64,000 nt of DNA from an uncultured Saprospiraceae bacterium (GCA_937921595.1 CAKZTD010000112.1:1-64000), one strand, 5' to 3'; counted from the stretch's first letter, positions 10,811 through 20,225 are shown. A program made the numbers and translations. Notes: generated by a model not told the origin, from the sequence alone.

Positions 10811-10945
10811 ACTTCACTATTCGACCGTAGGGAGAATCTATCCCTATCACATAAGGTGATCTATCCCTTCAGAAAGCGCAGCGATTCTGAATTACTCACT
10901 ATTCCGAAGGAATCTATCCCTTTTTTCAAGCGCAGCGAGAAAAAA
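10811..10945. repeat. Dispersed intergenic repeat (AATCTATCCC family) with two hairpins
   Basis: The block repeats the word AATCTATCCC or GATCTATCCC four times. It holds two hairpins with nearly the same loop, AGCGCAGCGA: stem TTCAGAA/TTCTGAA (10868-10874 with 10885-10891) and stem TTTTTTC/GAAAAAA (10921-10927 with 10939-10945). The second hairpin touches the stop codon of the vWA gene and may end its transcript. A related block lies at 31388-31466. Just upstream, 10725-10790 resembles another short dispersed motif (TGTGCCTTTGT on the minus strand). Confidence 0.65.
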
Positions 10946-12901
10946 CTATTTCTGTCCCACCGTCGTATCCTCCATTGCTCGCATATCTTTCATCATTCGA
11001 ATCAACTCTGCTCGGTAACCATTTTTGTCTAAACTCTTTGCATTCTCCGCAAGCTCAATGGCCATGTCATAGTTTGCATCTTTCTTAAACTCTGAACCTC
11101 GAAGGATCATCCCAAAAGAAGCAACAGCTGCTGACCATCGGAAGTTATCACTGCTTTGTTCCAATTCCAAATTGTTGTCAAGCACAGGCTTTTCAATTAA
11201 CCGACTTTTATTGCCATCCGGTTTTTTATAACGAAGTTTGATAGTGAGTAGTTCGTCTGATTTAGAAGCACTCTTTTTGATTTTTTCTTTTTGGTATTTT
11301 AGCTTATCAACACTTCCTAGAAAATCACTTTTGACACCAGTAGGGATGATTTCATAAATCGCAGTCACCGTATGACCAGAACCCAATTCTCCAGCATCTT
11401 TTTTATCATCATTAAAGTCCTCATTGGCAAGCATACGGTTTTCATAACCGATTAATCGATAACCACTTACTTTTGAAGGATTGAATTCTAATTGCAATTT
11501 TACATCTTTTGCAATTGTAAATAATGTACCACCAAATTCATTGACCAATACTTTTCTAGCTTCGCTGATGTTGTCAATGTAGGCATGGTTTCCATTACCT
11601 TTATTAGCCAATTCTTGCATTTTATTGTCTTTGTAATTTCCTGTTCCAAAACCCATCACCGTTAGAAACACACCATCTTTTCTTTTCTTTTCAATGAGTC
11701 TTGTCAAGGCTGCATCACTGCTCGTTCCGACATTAAAATCTCCATCTGTCGCTAAGATTACTCGATTGTTTCCACCTTCTACAAAATTCTCTTTTGCAAT
11801 TTTATAAGCCAGATTAATTCCTGCAGCACCAGCCGTAGAACCACCAGCACTTAATTTATTGATCGCTGCTTTTATTCTTTGTTTGTTTGCCCCGCTTGTA
11901 GACGGAAGTACGGCACCCGCTGCACCTGCGTAAACGACAATCGCTACTCGATCTTCTTCTCGTAATTGATCCACCAATAACTTAAAAGAGGATTGTAATA
12001 ATGGTAGTTTATTGTAAGAATTCATACTTCCAGAAACATCGATCAGGAAGACTAGATTAGATGCAGGCAGGTCTTCCGTTGCGATTTTCTTTCCTTGTAA
12101 ACCGATATGGAATAATCGGTGATCTTTATTCCAAGGGCAATCTGAAGTTTCAGTAACGACTTCAAAAGGATGTTCGCTCTGTGGCTGTGGATATTCATAT
12201 TCAAAATAATTAACCATTTCCTCGATACGTACGGCATCCTTTGGTGGCTTCTGGCCATTCTGAATAAAACGTCTCATGTTAGCATAAGATGCAGCATCAA
12301 CGTCAATAGAAAAAGTGGACAATGGTTCTTTGTTGACTTCTAAAAATCGGTTCTCATTGATGGCACTGTAATCTTCGGTGTTGTGGTTTTGTTCAGGTTC
12401 TGAAGGGCGGTGTTTGACGTATCCATTACTTGGAGAAATTTGTACTCCGGCTACTCTGCCTTGAAGCATTTTGGACTGGGCAATATCTTTGGATCTACGT
12501 TTTTCTTTTTTTCTATCATTCATTCTTCTGATAGCTCCACTTAAGGTTCCTTTGCTTTCTTCGGTTTCGATTGCATAACCAGTGACGACCACTTCGTCTA
12601 AAGTTGTTCCAGAAGAAAGAACAATTTTTAATGGTTTTTCTATAGAGGTAACTTCAACCTCTTGTTTGTCATATCCGGTATAAGAGACACTTAAAGTTAC
12701 CGGTAATCCTTGATTAGAAACAATAGAAAAGTTTCCATCAATATTAGTAACAGCACCTTGACTTGTTCCTTTAATTAAAATACTTGCTCCGATTAATAGT
12801 TCTCCGTTTTCATCTACAACGGTTCCGGTAATCGTTGTTTGGGTGAAGTTGAATAAACTAATGGAGAGTAATAGTACGATTGAAAATAAATGCTTTTGCA
12901 T
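10946..12901 (-). CDS. vWA-domain protein (YfbK type) with carboxypeptidase-regulatory domain
   Basis: 651 residues from the ATG at 12901. A longer frame to 12961 would add 20 residues in front of a clear signal peptide (MQKHLFSIVLLLSISLFNF), so the shorter start is preferred. Residues ~25-105 are a carboxypeptidase-regulatory-like domain. A short LDEVVVTGYA segment follows, like the start of a TonB-receptor plug, but no barrel is present. Then come a YfbK-type N-terminal region, a von Willebrand A domain with an intact MIDAS motif (DVSGS at ~287) and TDGDFNVG, and a DUF3520-like C-terminal part. vWA domains bind metal and partners; this type is usually periplasmic or surface-exposed. It shares the SYTGY..QE.EV module with its two neighbours. 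Confidence 0.88.
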   Translation of the reverse strand: MQKHLFSIVLLLSISLFNFTQTTITGTVVDENGELLIGASILIKGTSQGAVTNIDGNFSIVSNQGLPVTLSVSYTGYDKQEVEVTSIEKPLKIVLSSGTTLDEVVVTGYAIETEESKGTLSGAIRRMNDRKKEKRRSKDIAQSKMLQGRVAGVQISPSNGYVKHRPSEPEQNHNTEDYSAINENRFLEVNKEPLSTFSIDVDAASYANMRRFIQNGQKPPKDAVRIEEMVNYFEYEYPQPQSEHPFEVVTETSDCPWNKDHRLFHIGLQGKKIATEDLPASNLVFLIDVSGSMNSYNKLPLLQSSFKLLVDQLREEDRVAIVVYAGAAGAVLPSTSGANKQRIKAAINKLSAGGSTAGAAGINLAYKIAKENFVEGGNNRVILATDGDFNVGTSSDAALTRLIEKKRKDGVFLTVMGFGTGNYKDNKMQELANKGNGNHAYIDNISEARKVLVNEFGGTLFTIAKDVKLQLEFNPSKVSGYRLIGYENRMLANEDFNDDKKDAGELGSGHTVTAIYEIIPTGVKSDFLGSVDKLKYQKEKIKKSASKSDELLTIKLRYKKPDGNKSRLIEKPVLDNNLELEQSSDNFRWSAAVASFGMILRGSEFKKDANYDMAIELAENAKSLDKNGYRAELIRMMKDMRAMEDTTVGQK

Positions 12902-12981
12902 AGCTTGATTTTTTATGGTTGATAATATTTTTATAAACTTCAATTGGGGACTTGACGTCATATTTGGAATTAGATAAGTAT

Positions 12982-13674
12982 TTAACCCTTGCTTTTCTTT
13001 CTTTTAAAAAAACTTCGAAGACCTTTTTTCTTTTTCGTTTCTGGAAGAATAAGAACTCTACAATCTATAACTCCTTGGTCCATTTCGATGACCAAGTCAT
13101 TGGTGAAATGTTTTAAATGAAATTGCTGAGTCTCGTATCCAGTATAGTTGAAAATGATTTTCTCAACAGATAAATGTGTAGGAATTTCCAATTCAAAGTA
13201 TCCCTCTAAATCTGTAACGGTACTCAATTTAGTGCCTTCAATTTTTATCGTTGAAGCAATCAATGGCGTTTGATTTAATTTATCAATCACCCGGCCATTG
13301 ATTATTCGAGTATCAATTTTTATTGGAGGAGGAAGCGGACATATGATTATCTTATTAATCTCATCAGGATTCTCTTCCATTTTTATAATTGGAATTTCCT
13401 TTAGGCTTTCAACCTTAATGTTTTTATCATGATAACCGATATGGCTAATGGTAATATGCCAAGGAAGGCCTTTTGTTGTATTTATTTTAAAACTGCCGCC
13501 GAAATCTGTAGAAGTACGTCCATCATCACTATCTTGAAGAACGACCATTGCTCCAATCAATGCTTCATTAAGTTCCCCATCGACCACTAAACCTTTCATG
13601 GTCAGTGCTTTTTGAGAAAATATAGAAGTCGTTCCGAGTAAAAATATTAGTAGAGAGAAAGATGACTTTTGCAT
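12982..13674 (-). CDS. Exported protein with two carboxypeptidase-regulatory-like domains
   Basis: 230 residues. The signal peptide ends near IFSQ (~20). Residues ~25-100 and ~125-200 are two carboxypeptidase-regulatory-like beta-sandwich domains, each with a GxVxD...LIGA or LIAS core and a (T)GY motif. The C-terminus is strongly basic (KKKKGLRSFFKRKKSKG). No catalytic domain is present. The gene lies 80 bp upstream of the vWA gene on the same strand and is divergent from the sigma-factor gene, so the group probably shares a regulatory region at 13675-13794. The function is unknown; it is likely a structural or adaptor part of the vWA/TonB-like group. Confidence 0.75.
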   Translation of the reverse strand: MQKSSFSLLIFLLGTTSIFSQKALTMKGLVVDGELNEALIGAMVVLQDSDDGRTSTDFGGSFKINTTKGLPWHITISHIGYHDKNIKVESLKEIPIIKMEENPDEINKIIICPLPPPIKIDTRIINGRVIDKLNQTPLIASTIKIEGTKLSTVTDLEGYFELEIPTHLSVEKIIFNYTGYETQQFHLKHFTNDLVIEMDQGVIDCRVLILPETKKKKGLRSFFKRKKSKG

Positions 13675-13794
13675 AGTTTATATTTTTAAAAAATGGTGAT
13701 TTAAAAATCAGCTGTCAAATAATGGATGCATAAAAGTCCGGGATTACATAAAAGGGCTGAGATTTTTTTTAATTTTATCTCGAAAGTCAAATCT

Positions 13795-14373
13795 ATGCTT
13801 CGAATTTTTCGTAAAAGACGGGAGGACTGTTCCGATTTGGAATTGGTTTCATTGTATAAAAAAAAGGAGGACCCTGAGCTTATCGGGACCCTCTATGAGC
13901 GTTATACCGAACTGGTTTATGGAACTTGTTTGAAAATATTGAAAGATGAATCAGAAGCACAGGATGCCTTTATGACTGCTTTTGAAAAACTATTGGTAAA
14001 AGTGAAAACTCAGGATATTAAAGACTTTCGGCCTTGGTTACACGTTTTGGTTAAAAATCATTGTTTTGAGATCATTAGGAAGCGTGGAAAACATTTAACA
14101 GTTTCTTATGAGACCGAATTTATGCAATCTGAGGAAATTGTGCATCCATATATAGAAGACCCTTCTTTGGAGCGTGAAAAAGCCTTAACAGCTTGTATTG
14201 AACAATTGCTTGGTGAACAAAAGGAATGTGTACAACTGTTCTATTATCAAGGCAAAAGTTATAAAGAGATTGCAGAGATGAAAAAAGAAGCGGTAGGAAG
14301 GATTCGTTCTTATATTCAGAATGGGCGGAGGAATTTGAAAATGTGCATAGAATCAAAAGCAGCGAGTTCTTAA
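13795..14373 (+). CDS. ECF-type RNA polymerase sigma factor
   Basis: 192 residues from the ATG at 13795; the frame extends upstream to 13726, but the family begins near MLRIFRKRRED. Region 2 (LYERYTELVYGTCLKILKDESEAQDAFMTAFEKLL) and region 4 (CVQLFYYQGKSYKEIAEM, then a basic helix) are clear. Region 3 is absent, as in ECF factors. It directs RNA polymerase to a dedicated promoter set. The next gene on the same strand encodes a single-pass membrane protein with a cytosolic N-terminus, which could play the anti-sigma role. The position opposite the vWA/carboxypeptidase-regulatory genes suggests it controls the cluster. Confidence 0.88.
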   Translation: MLRIFRKRREDCSDLELVSLYKKKEDPELIGTLYERYTELVYGTCLKILKDESEAQDAFMTAFEKLLVKVKTQDIKDFRPWLHVLVKNHCFEIIRKRGKHLTVSYETEFMQSEEIVHPYIEDPSLEREKALTACIEQLLGEQKECVQLFYYQGKSYKEIAEMKKEAVGRIRSYIQNGRRNLKMCIESKAASS

Positions 14374-14403
14374 TAGATTAAAGGAACTAAGATTTTAAAA
14401 ACA

Positions 14404-14476
14404 CTCTTTCAAGTTTAAGCTGATCGAAGGAAGCTGTAACTTGGAAGTAGCGAATAGTGACAAGTTTGTAACTTGT
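14404..14476 (+). repeat. Dispersed repeat family 1, copy 1
   Basis: A ~73-bp element beginning CTCTTTCAAGTTTAA and ending in the near-palindrome ACAAGTTTGTAACTTGT. Related copies lie at 25494-25567, 34295-34368 and 39198-39269, all intergenic and all on the plus strand. It overlaps the apparent N-terminal extension of the next gene, which argues that the extension is not translated. Confidence 0.75.
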
Positions 14477-14524
14477 CTGCGGCATTATCCGCAAATAGAA
14501 TTAAATTTTAGAACATTAAAAAAT

Positions 14525-16000
14525 ATGTTTGATCAACTAAAAAAATGGCTAAGCGGAGATGCTGACTGGAAATCAGAGCAGCGGCTTGACCAATTGGGTA
14601 AAAACGATGCCTTCCTCAAGGATGCGATGGATGGCTATCGATCTATGCCTGAGGCTGATCATTCAAAAACTATCGCTAGCTTAAAAGATCAACTCAAAGG
14701 GAAGTATGCTAAAGATGAGGCCGATAGAAAAGGAACTCAATTTAATTGGAGAACTTTGGCGGCAGCGGCAGCTTTTATTGGCGTAATCGGATTGTTTTTC
14801 TGGACGCAAAGAGAACTTCCTGATTCGGGAACAATTGCTGAATCCGTCCAACCCAGAGAAACAAAGACTAAAGAAAGCGTTTCCCCTAGTGCTGCACCTT
14901 CCGCAGAAATAAAATCTCAGGATATAGAAAATGAAGAAGAACTCAATAGCGGTGATGCTGATGAAGTCGAAGAAAAGGAAGAACTGAAGATTGCTAATAG
15001 TAGCAAAAGACAGCCAAGCATAAAACCTCAATTAGATCCATCAAATATTGAAGCTGGTGTAATTGAAGAAGCCGATCTGACAAGTACAGGGGAGAATGAT
15101 TTTGATCTTAATGATTCAAATGATGAAGATGCATTAGCTAATGTTTCAGCAAAAGAAATATCAAAAAATACAAATAGCGGTGCAGGAATAAGACCGGAAG
15201 TAACTGCATCACCTTCTGTGATTGTTGCTGAGGAAGCTGCATCTTATAGTAATACTGAGCTTCCTGAAAATGAACCAATTGGTGGAGCGGAAGATGATGG
15301 AATCGCAGCTGCTAAAGATGCGCCAATAGTTTCAGCAAATGCAACTGAAGCTAGGGCAAAAGCTGAAAGAAGTTTGCCAACAGATGTAGCATCATCGACT
15401 GTTTATAATGTAAGTGGTCTTAAAGGAACTGTTGTTGATCCTGAATCTGGAGAAGCTATGATCGGTGTTAGTATTTATATCAAGGAAACAGGTACAGGTA
15501 CAACTTCTGATTTTGATGGTAATTATTTTCTTAAAAGCGATCAACCTTTACCTTGGACAGTGATCGCTAGTTATACAGGATATACTGATCAGGAATTTGA
15601 GGTAAATAGTTTAGATGAAGATTTTCCAATTTCGATGGAGGGAGGAAGTGTTGAATTATCGGAGATAGTGGTCACCGATTATGCTGTAGATAAAGCAAAG
15701 AAAAAATCACGTAGCAAAAGCGATACATCGAGTGATGCAAAACCTATTATTGGTTTTAAAAAGATGAAACGCTACGTCAATAAAAATCTTAATTATCCTG
15801 AACTCGCGAAGCAAAATAAAATTCAAGGTGGTGTGACAATTAGGTTCTTTATCGGAGAAGATGGAACCCCTGAGGATTTGAAAATTTTAAATACGCTCGG
15901 TAGTGGTTGCGATCAGGAAGCGAAGCGGTTATTGGAAGAAGGCCCGAAGTGGGAGCCGGAAGGTGTTTGGGCGATTTATACGGTGGTGTTTAATTTGTAG
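14525..16000 (+). CDS. Membrane-anchored protein with carboxypeptidase-regulatory and TonB C-terminal domains
   Basis: 491 residues from the ATG at 14525 (MFDQLKKWLSGDADW). The frame runs 28 codons further up, but those overlap a dispersed repeat. The N-terminal ~75 residues are cytosolic and charged. One transmembrane helix follows at ~77-95 (LAAAAAFIGVIGLFFW), then a long acidic, low-complexity linker. Residues ~297-375 are a carboxypeptidase-regulatory domain, and ~410-491 a TonB-type C-terminal domain (LNYPELAKQNKIQGGVTIRF...). The layout (cytosolic head, helix, periplasmic TonB domain) resembles an energy transducer or a transmembrane anti-sigma protein. It follows the ECF sigma gene by 151 bp and is probably its partner. 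Confidence 0.82.
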   Translation: MFDQLKKWLSGDADWKSEQRLDQLGKNDAFLKDAMDGYRSMPEADHSKTIASLKDQLKGKYAKDEADRKGTQFNWRTLAAAAAFIGVIGLFFWTQRELPDSGTIAESVQPRETKTKESVSPSAAPSAEIKSQDIENEEELNSGDADEVEEKEELKIANSSKRQPSIKPQLDPSNIEAGVIEEADLTSTGENDFDLNDSNDEDALANVSAKEISKNTNSGAGIRPEVTASPSVIVAEEAASYSNTELPENEPIGGAEDDGIAAAKDAPIVSANATEARAKAERSLPTDVASSTVYNVSGLKGTVVDPESGEAMIGVSIYIKETGTGTTSDFDGNYFLKSDQPLPWTVIASYTGYTDQEFEVNSLDEDFPISMEGGSVELSEIVVTDYAVDKAKKKSRSKSDTSSDAKPIIGFKKMKRYVNKNLNYPELAKQNKIQGGVTIRFFIGEDGTPEDLKILNTLGSGCDQEAKRLLEEGPKWEPEGVWAIYTVVFNL

Positions 16001-16020
16001 CAGATTAAATATATTTTAAA

Positions 16021-16066
16021 AAAAAGTCATCCCGAGTATTGTTAACAATACCCGGGATGACTTTTT
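16021..16066. terminator. Bidirectional terminator between convergent genes
   Basis: A 21-bp stem with one mismatch. The left arm starts AAAAAGTCATCCCG, the loop is TTAA, and the right arm ends CGGGATGACTTTTT. It is flanked by A and T runs, so it works in both directions. It sits between the TonB-like gene (ending 16000) and the convergent PKD lipoprotein gene (ending 16084). Confidence 0.92.
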
Positions 16067-16083
16067 ACATTATATTCTTATTT

Positions 16084-17667
16084 CTATTCAGGGGCCATAC
16101 TACTTGCTTGTAATTTTCTGTCAAATGTTGTACCATCAACAGTAAAATGAGTAGTATAAATATCTGTCAGTTTTAGATTGAATTTATCACTTCTTTTATA
16201 AACATTTTTCAATCGTTTTTTATTCGAACCAGAAGTCGAAGATACGGTAGAAAGATCGTAAGCTGAGCAAGTTGGATTATCAAGATAGATGTTTCCAGAA
16301 TAGCTAATATCAAAATCTGCTCTGGCTCTAAATCCTCTGGCTTTTATCTTTGCCTTGATTTTATTTTTACCCAAAAGTCGATCTCCGTTTTGTTTGATTT
16401 TCCATTTTACCTTTTGCCCATTCAAGGTTTCTCTTTCTGTTTTTGATCCGGAAGATCTATATTTTCTCCAACCCAATTTTACTCGAGTTCCAATATCTGA
16501 ACTACATTCAGGAGGTAGTGTTCCTTGAGGAATTACGTACACATCAAATGATCCTCCACAACCTGAATAAGTATATTGGTGTGTCACGGTGCTTCCTGTT
16601 CCTGTTGCTCCATCACCAAAGATCCAATTGAAACCAGTAATTGGAATAGCAGGATTATGATCGACAGTAAAGGTTACATTATCATTCAGGCCATAGCTTC
16701 TATTGATGTTGATTCCGCAAGCAATGTTGATGCGCTTGGTTATCTTATTCGAACAAAGCAAGTTTGTCGCTCTATAAGAAACCTCAAAGAAATCTTTTGA
16801 CCTTGGCACTTTCAATATTACTGTTCTTCCTGTAACCAATCTAATTCGAATTGGAATTCCAAGGATGTCTGTTTCTACATCGAATAATTCTCCTTGAATA
16901 ACGTCGATACCACTTTCATATCTAAATCCCCATTTTCTAAATAATATAGGACGATCGGAATAAGCATTGGCGTCTAAAGTTACTTCAACAAAATCTGGGT
17001 CTGCGGTCCAATTGATAGAGGTTTGGAAGTCTGCTACGATTCCACAGTTTCCTCGTTCTGATCCTGAATCACAAATGTTTTCAATTTGGATTTCTGGATT
17101 GTCAAACATAAATTGATTAGCTGCCTCAATCTCGTTTTGTTCAATCAATTTTGAAAATTGACTCATTAAAGTAACACCTCGACAATCTTCAAATGGTGCT
17201 TTAAAAATCACACATTCATCAAGATACAAAACGACCGTATCTCCAATTTTGACGAGTTTATCTTCATTAAGAAAAGTCTTCATGACATCATCCTCAAAGA
17301 AAGTTTTGTCAGGATCATTGGCATCGGTTATTGGAATATTTTGAGCTTCCATTTGCTTTTCAAGATTCTCAACATGTCTTCTTAGTGATTTGAAATCTTT
17401 TTGATCTTCAAAAAAATCAAGGTATGCGGTAGAGTCTGTCGGTGAAGTACTGTCATATTTGCCTTCTAAATAATCGTAAGAATTTCGGAAATGAGTTTCG
17501 TCTTCAAAGCAGAGTACTGCGTTACATACTTTGTTGACGGTGTTCAGTGGCCCCATGTCGGTACTATAACCAAGGATAAGACCAGGGTCTAAATCTAGGA
17601 TAGGTTCTTTTTTGCATGCAGTAAATAAAATTCCTAGAAGGACTGCAAATAACATTAACTTTTTCAT
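16084..17667 (-). CDS. Lipoprotein with a PKD-like domain
   Basis: 527 residues with a lipoprotein signal (MKKLMLFAVLLGILFTAC, Cys at 18). The N-terminal part (~50-190) is helical and charged. The middle (~215-330) is beta-rich. Residues ~330-390 form a PKD-like domain (FNWIFGDGATGTGS...HQYTYSG). The C-terminal ~130 residues are basic and beta-rich. PKD domains bind proteins or polysaccharides on the surface. No enzymatic motif was recognised. It is monocistronic as far as I can see, and lies between two terminators. Confidence 0.75.
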   Translation of the reverse strand: MKKLMLFAVLLGILFTACKKEPILDLDPGLILGYSTDMGPLNTVNKVCNAVLCFEDETHFRNSYDYLEGKYDSTSPTDSTAYLDFFEDQKDFKSLRRHVENLEKQMEAQNIPITDANDPDKTFFEDDVMKTFLNEDKLVKIGDTVVLYLDECVIFKAPFEDCRGVTLMSQFSKLIEQNEIEAANQFMFDNPEIQIENICDSGSERGNCGIVADFQTSINWTADPDFVEVTLDANAYSDRPILFRKWGFRYESGIDVIQGELFDVETDILGIPIRIRLVTGRTVILKVPRSKDFFEVSYRATNLLCSNKITKRINIACGININRSYGLNDNVTFTVDHNPAIPITGFNWIFGDGATGTGSTVTHQYTYSGCGGSFDVYVIPQGTLPPECSSDIGTRVKLGWRKYRSSGSKTERETLNGQKVKWKIKQNGDRLLGKNKIKAKIKARGFRARADFDISYSGNIYLDNPTCSAYDLSTVSSTSGSNKKRLKNVYKRSDKFNLKLTDIYTTHFTVDGTTFDRKLQASSMAPE

Positions 17668-17687
17668 GTTTGTGATTTTTAGTTTTT

Positions 17688-17724
17688 AAAAAGGTCTTCA
17701 GTAGTTCATACCTCGAGACCTTTT
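17688..17724 (-). terminator. Terminator downstream of the HD hydrolase gene
   Basis: The inverted repeat AAAAGGTCT/AGACCTTTT has an 18-base loop. On the minus strand it is followed by TTTTTAAAAA. It lies after the stop of the HD gene and ~20 bp before the start of the PKD lipoprotein gene, so it could also sit in the lipoprotein gene's leader. Confidence 0.6.
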
Positions 17725-17815
17725 GAGCAAACTAAAAAATCACAATCTTAATTTTAAATTAACGATTGGCTTAAGAACTTGTTAAGAAGGAGAGTGCTTA
17801 TGTTTTTGGAAATTA

Positions 17816-18478
17816 TTACTGCTCGTCTTCAATATTCTTCCGAGCATTTTCTTCGTAAAGCTCATGAAATATTTCTGTTTTAAAAATTCGATCCATTTTA
17901 GAAAAATGTGCTAATACTTTTTTTCGTCCACGATTATAAAGGATCGAAGGAACAATTTTATATTCCTTCCGAATTTGTAAAACATACTTTTGATATTCTT
18001 CTGGAAGACTCCCAAGTATCGAAAGATCTAAATCTAAAAGATATGCATTATCACTTTTCTCTGTTTCCGTTTCCCAGGCTTCAATCTCATGTTTTTTTGT
18101 AGAACAAATTAGTTTAAATACTTTCTCTCGAATGGAGCTATCGATGTTCATTTCTTTTAATCTTTTTGAACAAAGAACAGCGCTTTTTACTTCATTGTGC
18201 TTGCTTAATGTTTGATAAATGATATCGTGATACCAAATGGCAAGTTGAATAGTTGGAAGGTCATGGATAAGGGAAGTATGGTTTTCTAGTTTTGTGAAAA
18301 TATCGAAAAGATGATTTAGATTATGATAAGCTCTATCCTTTTTAGAATAGTATTGGAAGATTTCATCCCAATGTTTTTGGATGGCCGATTCATCTTGATT
18401 AAATAAAGTAAGTAGATCCCACCATTGCTTTTTTAAATAAGCTAAGTTTTGTTTTGTTGACGAATTTCTTTTACTCAT
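17816..18478 (-). CDS. Predicted HD-superfamily metal-dependent phosphohydrolase
   Basis: 220 residues, no signal peptide. The motifs RAYHNLNHL, AIWYHDIIY (the HD dyad is YHD) and LLDLDLSILG match the COG4339 group of predicted HD phosphohydrolases, which is about this length. Such proteins bind a divalent metal through His/Asp and are thought to hydrolyse phosphoesters; the substrate is not known. The family member is complete. The next gene upstream is a small membrane protein 48 bp away on the same strand, so co-transcription is possible. Confidence 0.85.
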   Translation of the reverse strand: MSKRNSSTKQNLAYLKKQWWDLLTLFNQDESAIQKHWDEIFQYYSKKDRAYHNLNHLFDIFTKLENHTSLIHDLPTIQLAIWYHDIIYQTLSKHNEVKSAVLCSKRLKEMNIDSSIREKVFKLICSTKKHEIEAWETETEKSDNAYLLDLDLSILGSLPEEYQKYVLQIRKEYKIVPSILYNRGRKKVLAHFSKMDRIFKTEIFHELYEENARKNIEDEQ

Positions 18479-18526
18479 AAATCGTTTTTTATTAAAAACA
18501 TGCAGCTCGAAGCTTATGTTTTAAGC

Positions 18527-18964
18527 TCATCGAAAATACTTCCTAGTCATCACCAAAGGCAATCCCATCAAAAGCAAAGCAAAGAGATTTATAAGATAAA
18601 CATTATGATAAGCTCCATGAAAGGTAGAAAGTGAAGTGTCAATCACAAACCAAGAAAGCAATCCCGCCCATAAGGCTCGATAAGCCCAAACTTCTTTTTT
18701 TCTAAAAGGATAATGAACAATAAAAAGCATCAGAACTTGAAAGCCGACCATTGTTCCACCAATAATTCCATAGAGAAATTTTTTATAATGAAGAGTCGAT
18801 CCTTGAATTTCGTTTCCTTCAAAGAAAACCTCTTTTGTCGCTTCATTATGGAAATAAAAAAGAAAGCTATCTCCAAAGAAAGCAACCATAAATCCCATGA
18901 TGATGATAATAACGTTTGCAACGATCAGCCATTGTAACCAGAAATTGAATTTTTTGTCTTGCAT
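18527..18964 (-). CDS. Small membrane protein with four transmembrane helices
   Basis: 145 residues with four hydrophobic helices, at roughly 9-30, 62-86, 93-113 and 117-138. A charged loop lies between helices 1 and 2. I do not recognise the family; the topology is like small uncharacterised integral membrane proteins of Bacteroidota. It lies 48 bp upstream of the HD hydrolase gene on the same strand. No catalytic residues are apparent. Confidence 0.65.
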   Translation of the reverse strand: MQDKKFNFWLQWLIVANVIIIIMGFMVAFFGDSFLFYFHNEATKEVFFEGNEIQGSTLHYKKFLYGIIGGTMVGFQVLMLFIVHYPFRKKEVWAYRALWAGLLSWFVIDTSLSTFHGAYHNVYLINLFALLLMGLPLVMTRKYFR

Positions 18965-19045
18965 GATGTTCTATAATAAAGTGTGAATGAGAATCAGGTT
19001 TGAAATATAATAAAATGACACTGAAGCGTTTAGTTTTAAATGATT

Positions 19046-19158
19046 AAAACGGTGTTAGGAGAGTCCGGAAATCTAATACATAATGACATTTTTCTTAGCT
19101 TGGAAGAAATTCATGACTATCAATATTTTAATTCCTGATTGGCATTATAAGAATGATT
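19046..19158 (+). repeat. Dispersed repeat family 3, single arm
   Basis: This ~110-bp stretch resembles, with gaps, the minus strand of the palindromic element at 54615-54796. Shared words are TTAGGAGAG, CTAATAC, TTTTTCTTAGCTT and CCTGATTGG, in the same order and at similar spacing. It occupies most of the gap between the membrane protein and the metalloprotease genes. Confidence 0.6.
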
Positions 19159-19162
19159 TCCT

Positions 19163-20095
19163 TCAGCCTTTACTTCTGAATCTAGCCCTCAAAGGATTCC
19201 TGGAAGCAACTTTAATGTGTTCCAATTGATTCGGAGTAAACTCATATTTTTTTAAATAACAAGGTTTGTAATAAGACATGAAGTTTTGAATCAGAGGCAA
19301 ATATTTGAAGCCTGATTCCTGATCGATATTTCCAATCATTTCACATTTAGAATAATTGACATAGACTTCATAAAGCGTTCCTGGGTCGGCAGGTGTATCG
19401 CAAATTCGATCACCAGATTCTGCACAATTTTCACCAGAAGGTAACTCTTTTCCAAATTGATGTTCTTCAAAAGTATGGTACAAACCAAAGAAATGACCGA
19501 ACTCATGAACAATGATTTTATGGTCTTCCATATCAAATTTACTGAGGACGATATTATTCGTTCGTTCAGATAAAATATAAGAAAATCCTCCGGTCCTTCC
19601 ACAACTAATGTAGCCGTCTTTTACATCACAAAGCATTGGATCATAGTCAAAAAGAAAAAGACTGATGGTGTCTTGAAGATCATGTTGCTGTGAAAATGTA
19701 TTATAAGCTTCGTAGTAATTTTCTTGCAACAAACTAATATTAAGTGGTGACTGAATGTATTCAATTTTTCCAATATAAAACTGAATGTCAGCATGGACAA
19801 AAGCTATGTTTAAAATGTCAATGGTTTTTCGAATTTCTAATTCGGTAGTCGAGATACTATCTGCATTATTTTGAACGACTCCGATTCGTAAAGGAAAAAC
19901 AAAAGTCGAAGAATCACCCATAATACTTTTCATAATTTGCTGGTCTAACATTTGGAGATGAACTAAATCTGTGTTCTTAAGTTCGTCACCAGCAGCATCA
20001 CATTTGGAAAGACAAGTGTTTGGTGTATGTACCACTTGTGAGTACGTTTTGGATGAAACAAAAATTATTAAAAATAAGAAAAGTAGCTGTTTCAT
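19163..20095 (-). CDS. Secreted M43-type (pappalysin-like) zinc metalloprotease
   Basis: 310 residues from the ATG at 20095 (MKQLLFLFLIIFVSSKTYSQ, signal peptide). An upstream in-frame start at 20146 only adds a charged prefix. The zinc motif HEFGHFFGLYH fits HExxHxxGxxH of metzincins. It is followed by the Cys-containing CDTPADPG segment and a Met-turn-like NFMSYYKPC, typical of the M43 family. The predicted role is extracellular proteolysis. No T9SS tail is seen: the protein ends soon after the catalytic domain (NPLRARFRSKG). Confidence 0.88.
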   Translation of the reverse strand: MKQLLFLFLIIFVSSKTYSQVVHTPNTCLSKCDAAGDELKNTDLVHLQMLDQQIMKSIMGDSSTFVFPLRIGVVQNNADSISTTELEIRKTIDILNIAFVHADIQFYIGKIEYIQSPLNISLLQENYYEAYNTFSQQHDLQDTISLFLFDYDPMLCDVKDGYISCGRTGGFSYILSERTNNIVLSKFDMEDHKIIVHEFGHFFGLYHTFEEHQFGKELPSGENCAESGDRICDTPADPGTLYEVYVNYSKCEMIGNIDQESGFKYLPLIQNFMSYYKPCYLKKYEFTPNQLEHIKVASRNPLRARFRSKG

Positions 20096-20225
20096 ATCTT
20101 TTGGTTTTAGGAGTTTGATTGTTTTTAATAAACAATTAACCTTCAAAAAAGATTTGTGAACAAAGGAGTATTGCAGCTAAAAATATTAATGCCGACATTT
20201 TTAGACGGACTAAGAATGACAATCT

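Noticed and set aside
14441-14524. N-terminal extension of the TonB-like protein
   Set aside because: It starts within a dispersed repeat and lacks family similarity; the ATG at 14525 gives a normal cytosolic head.
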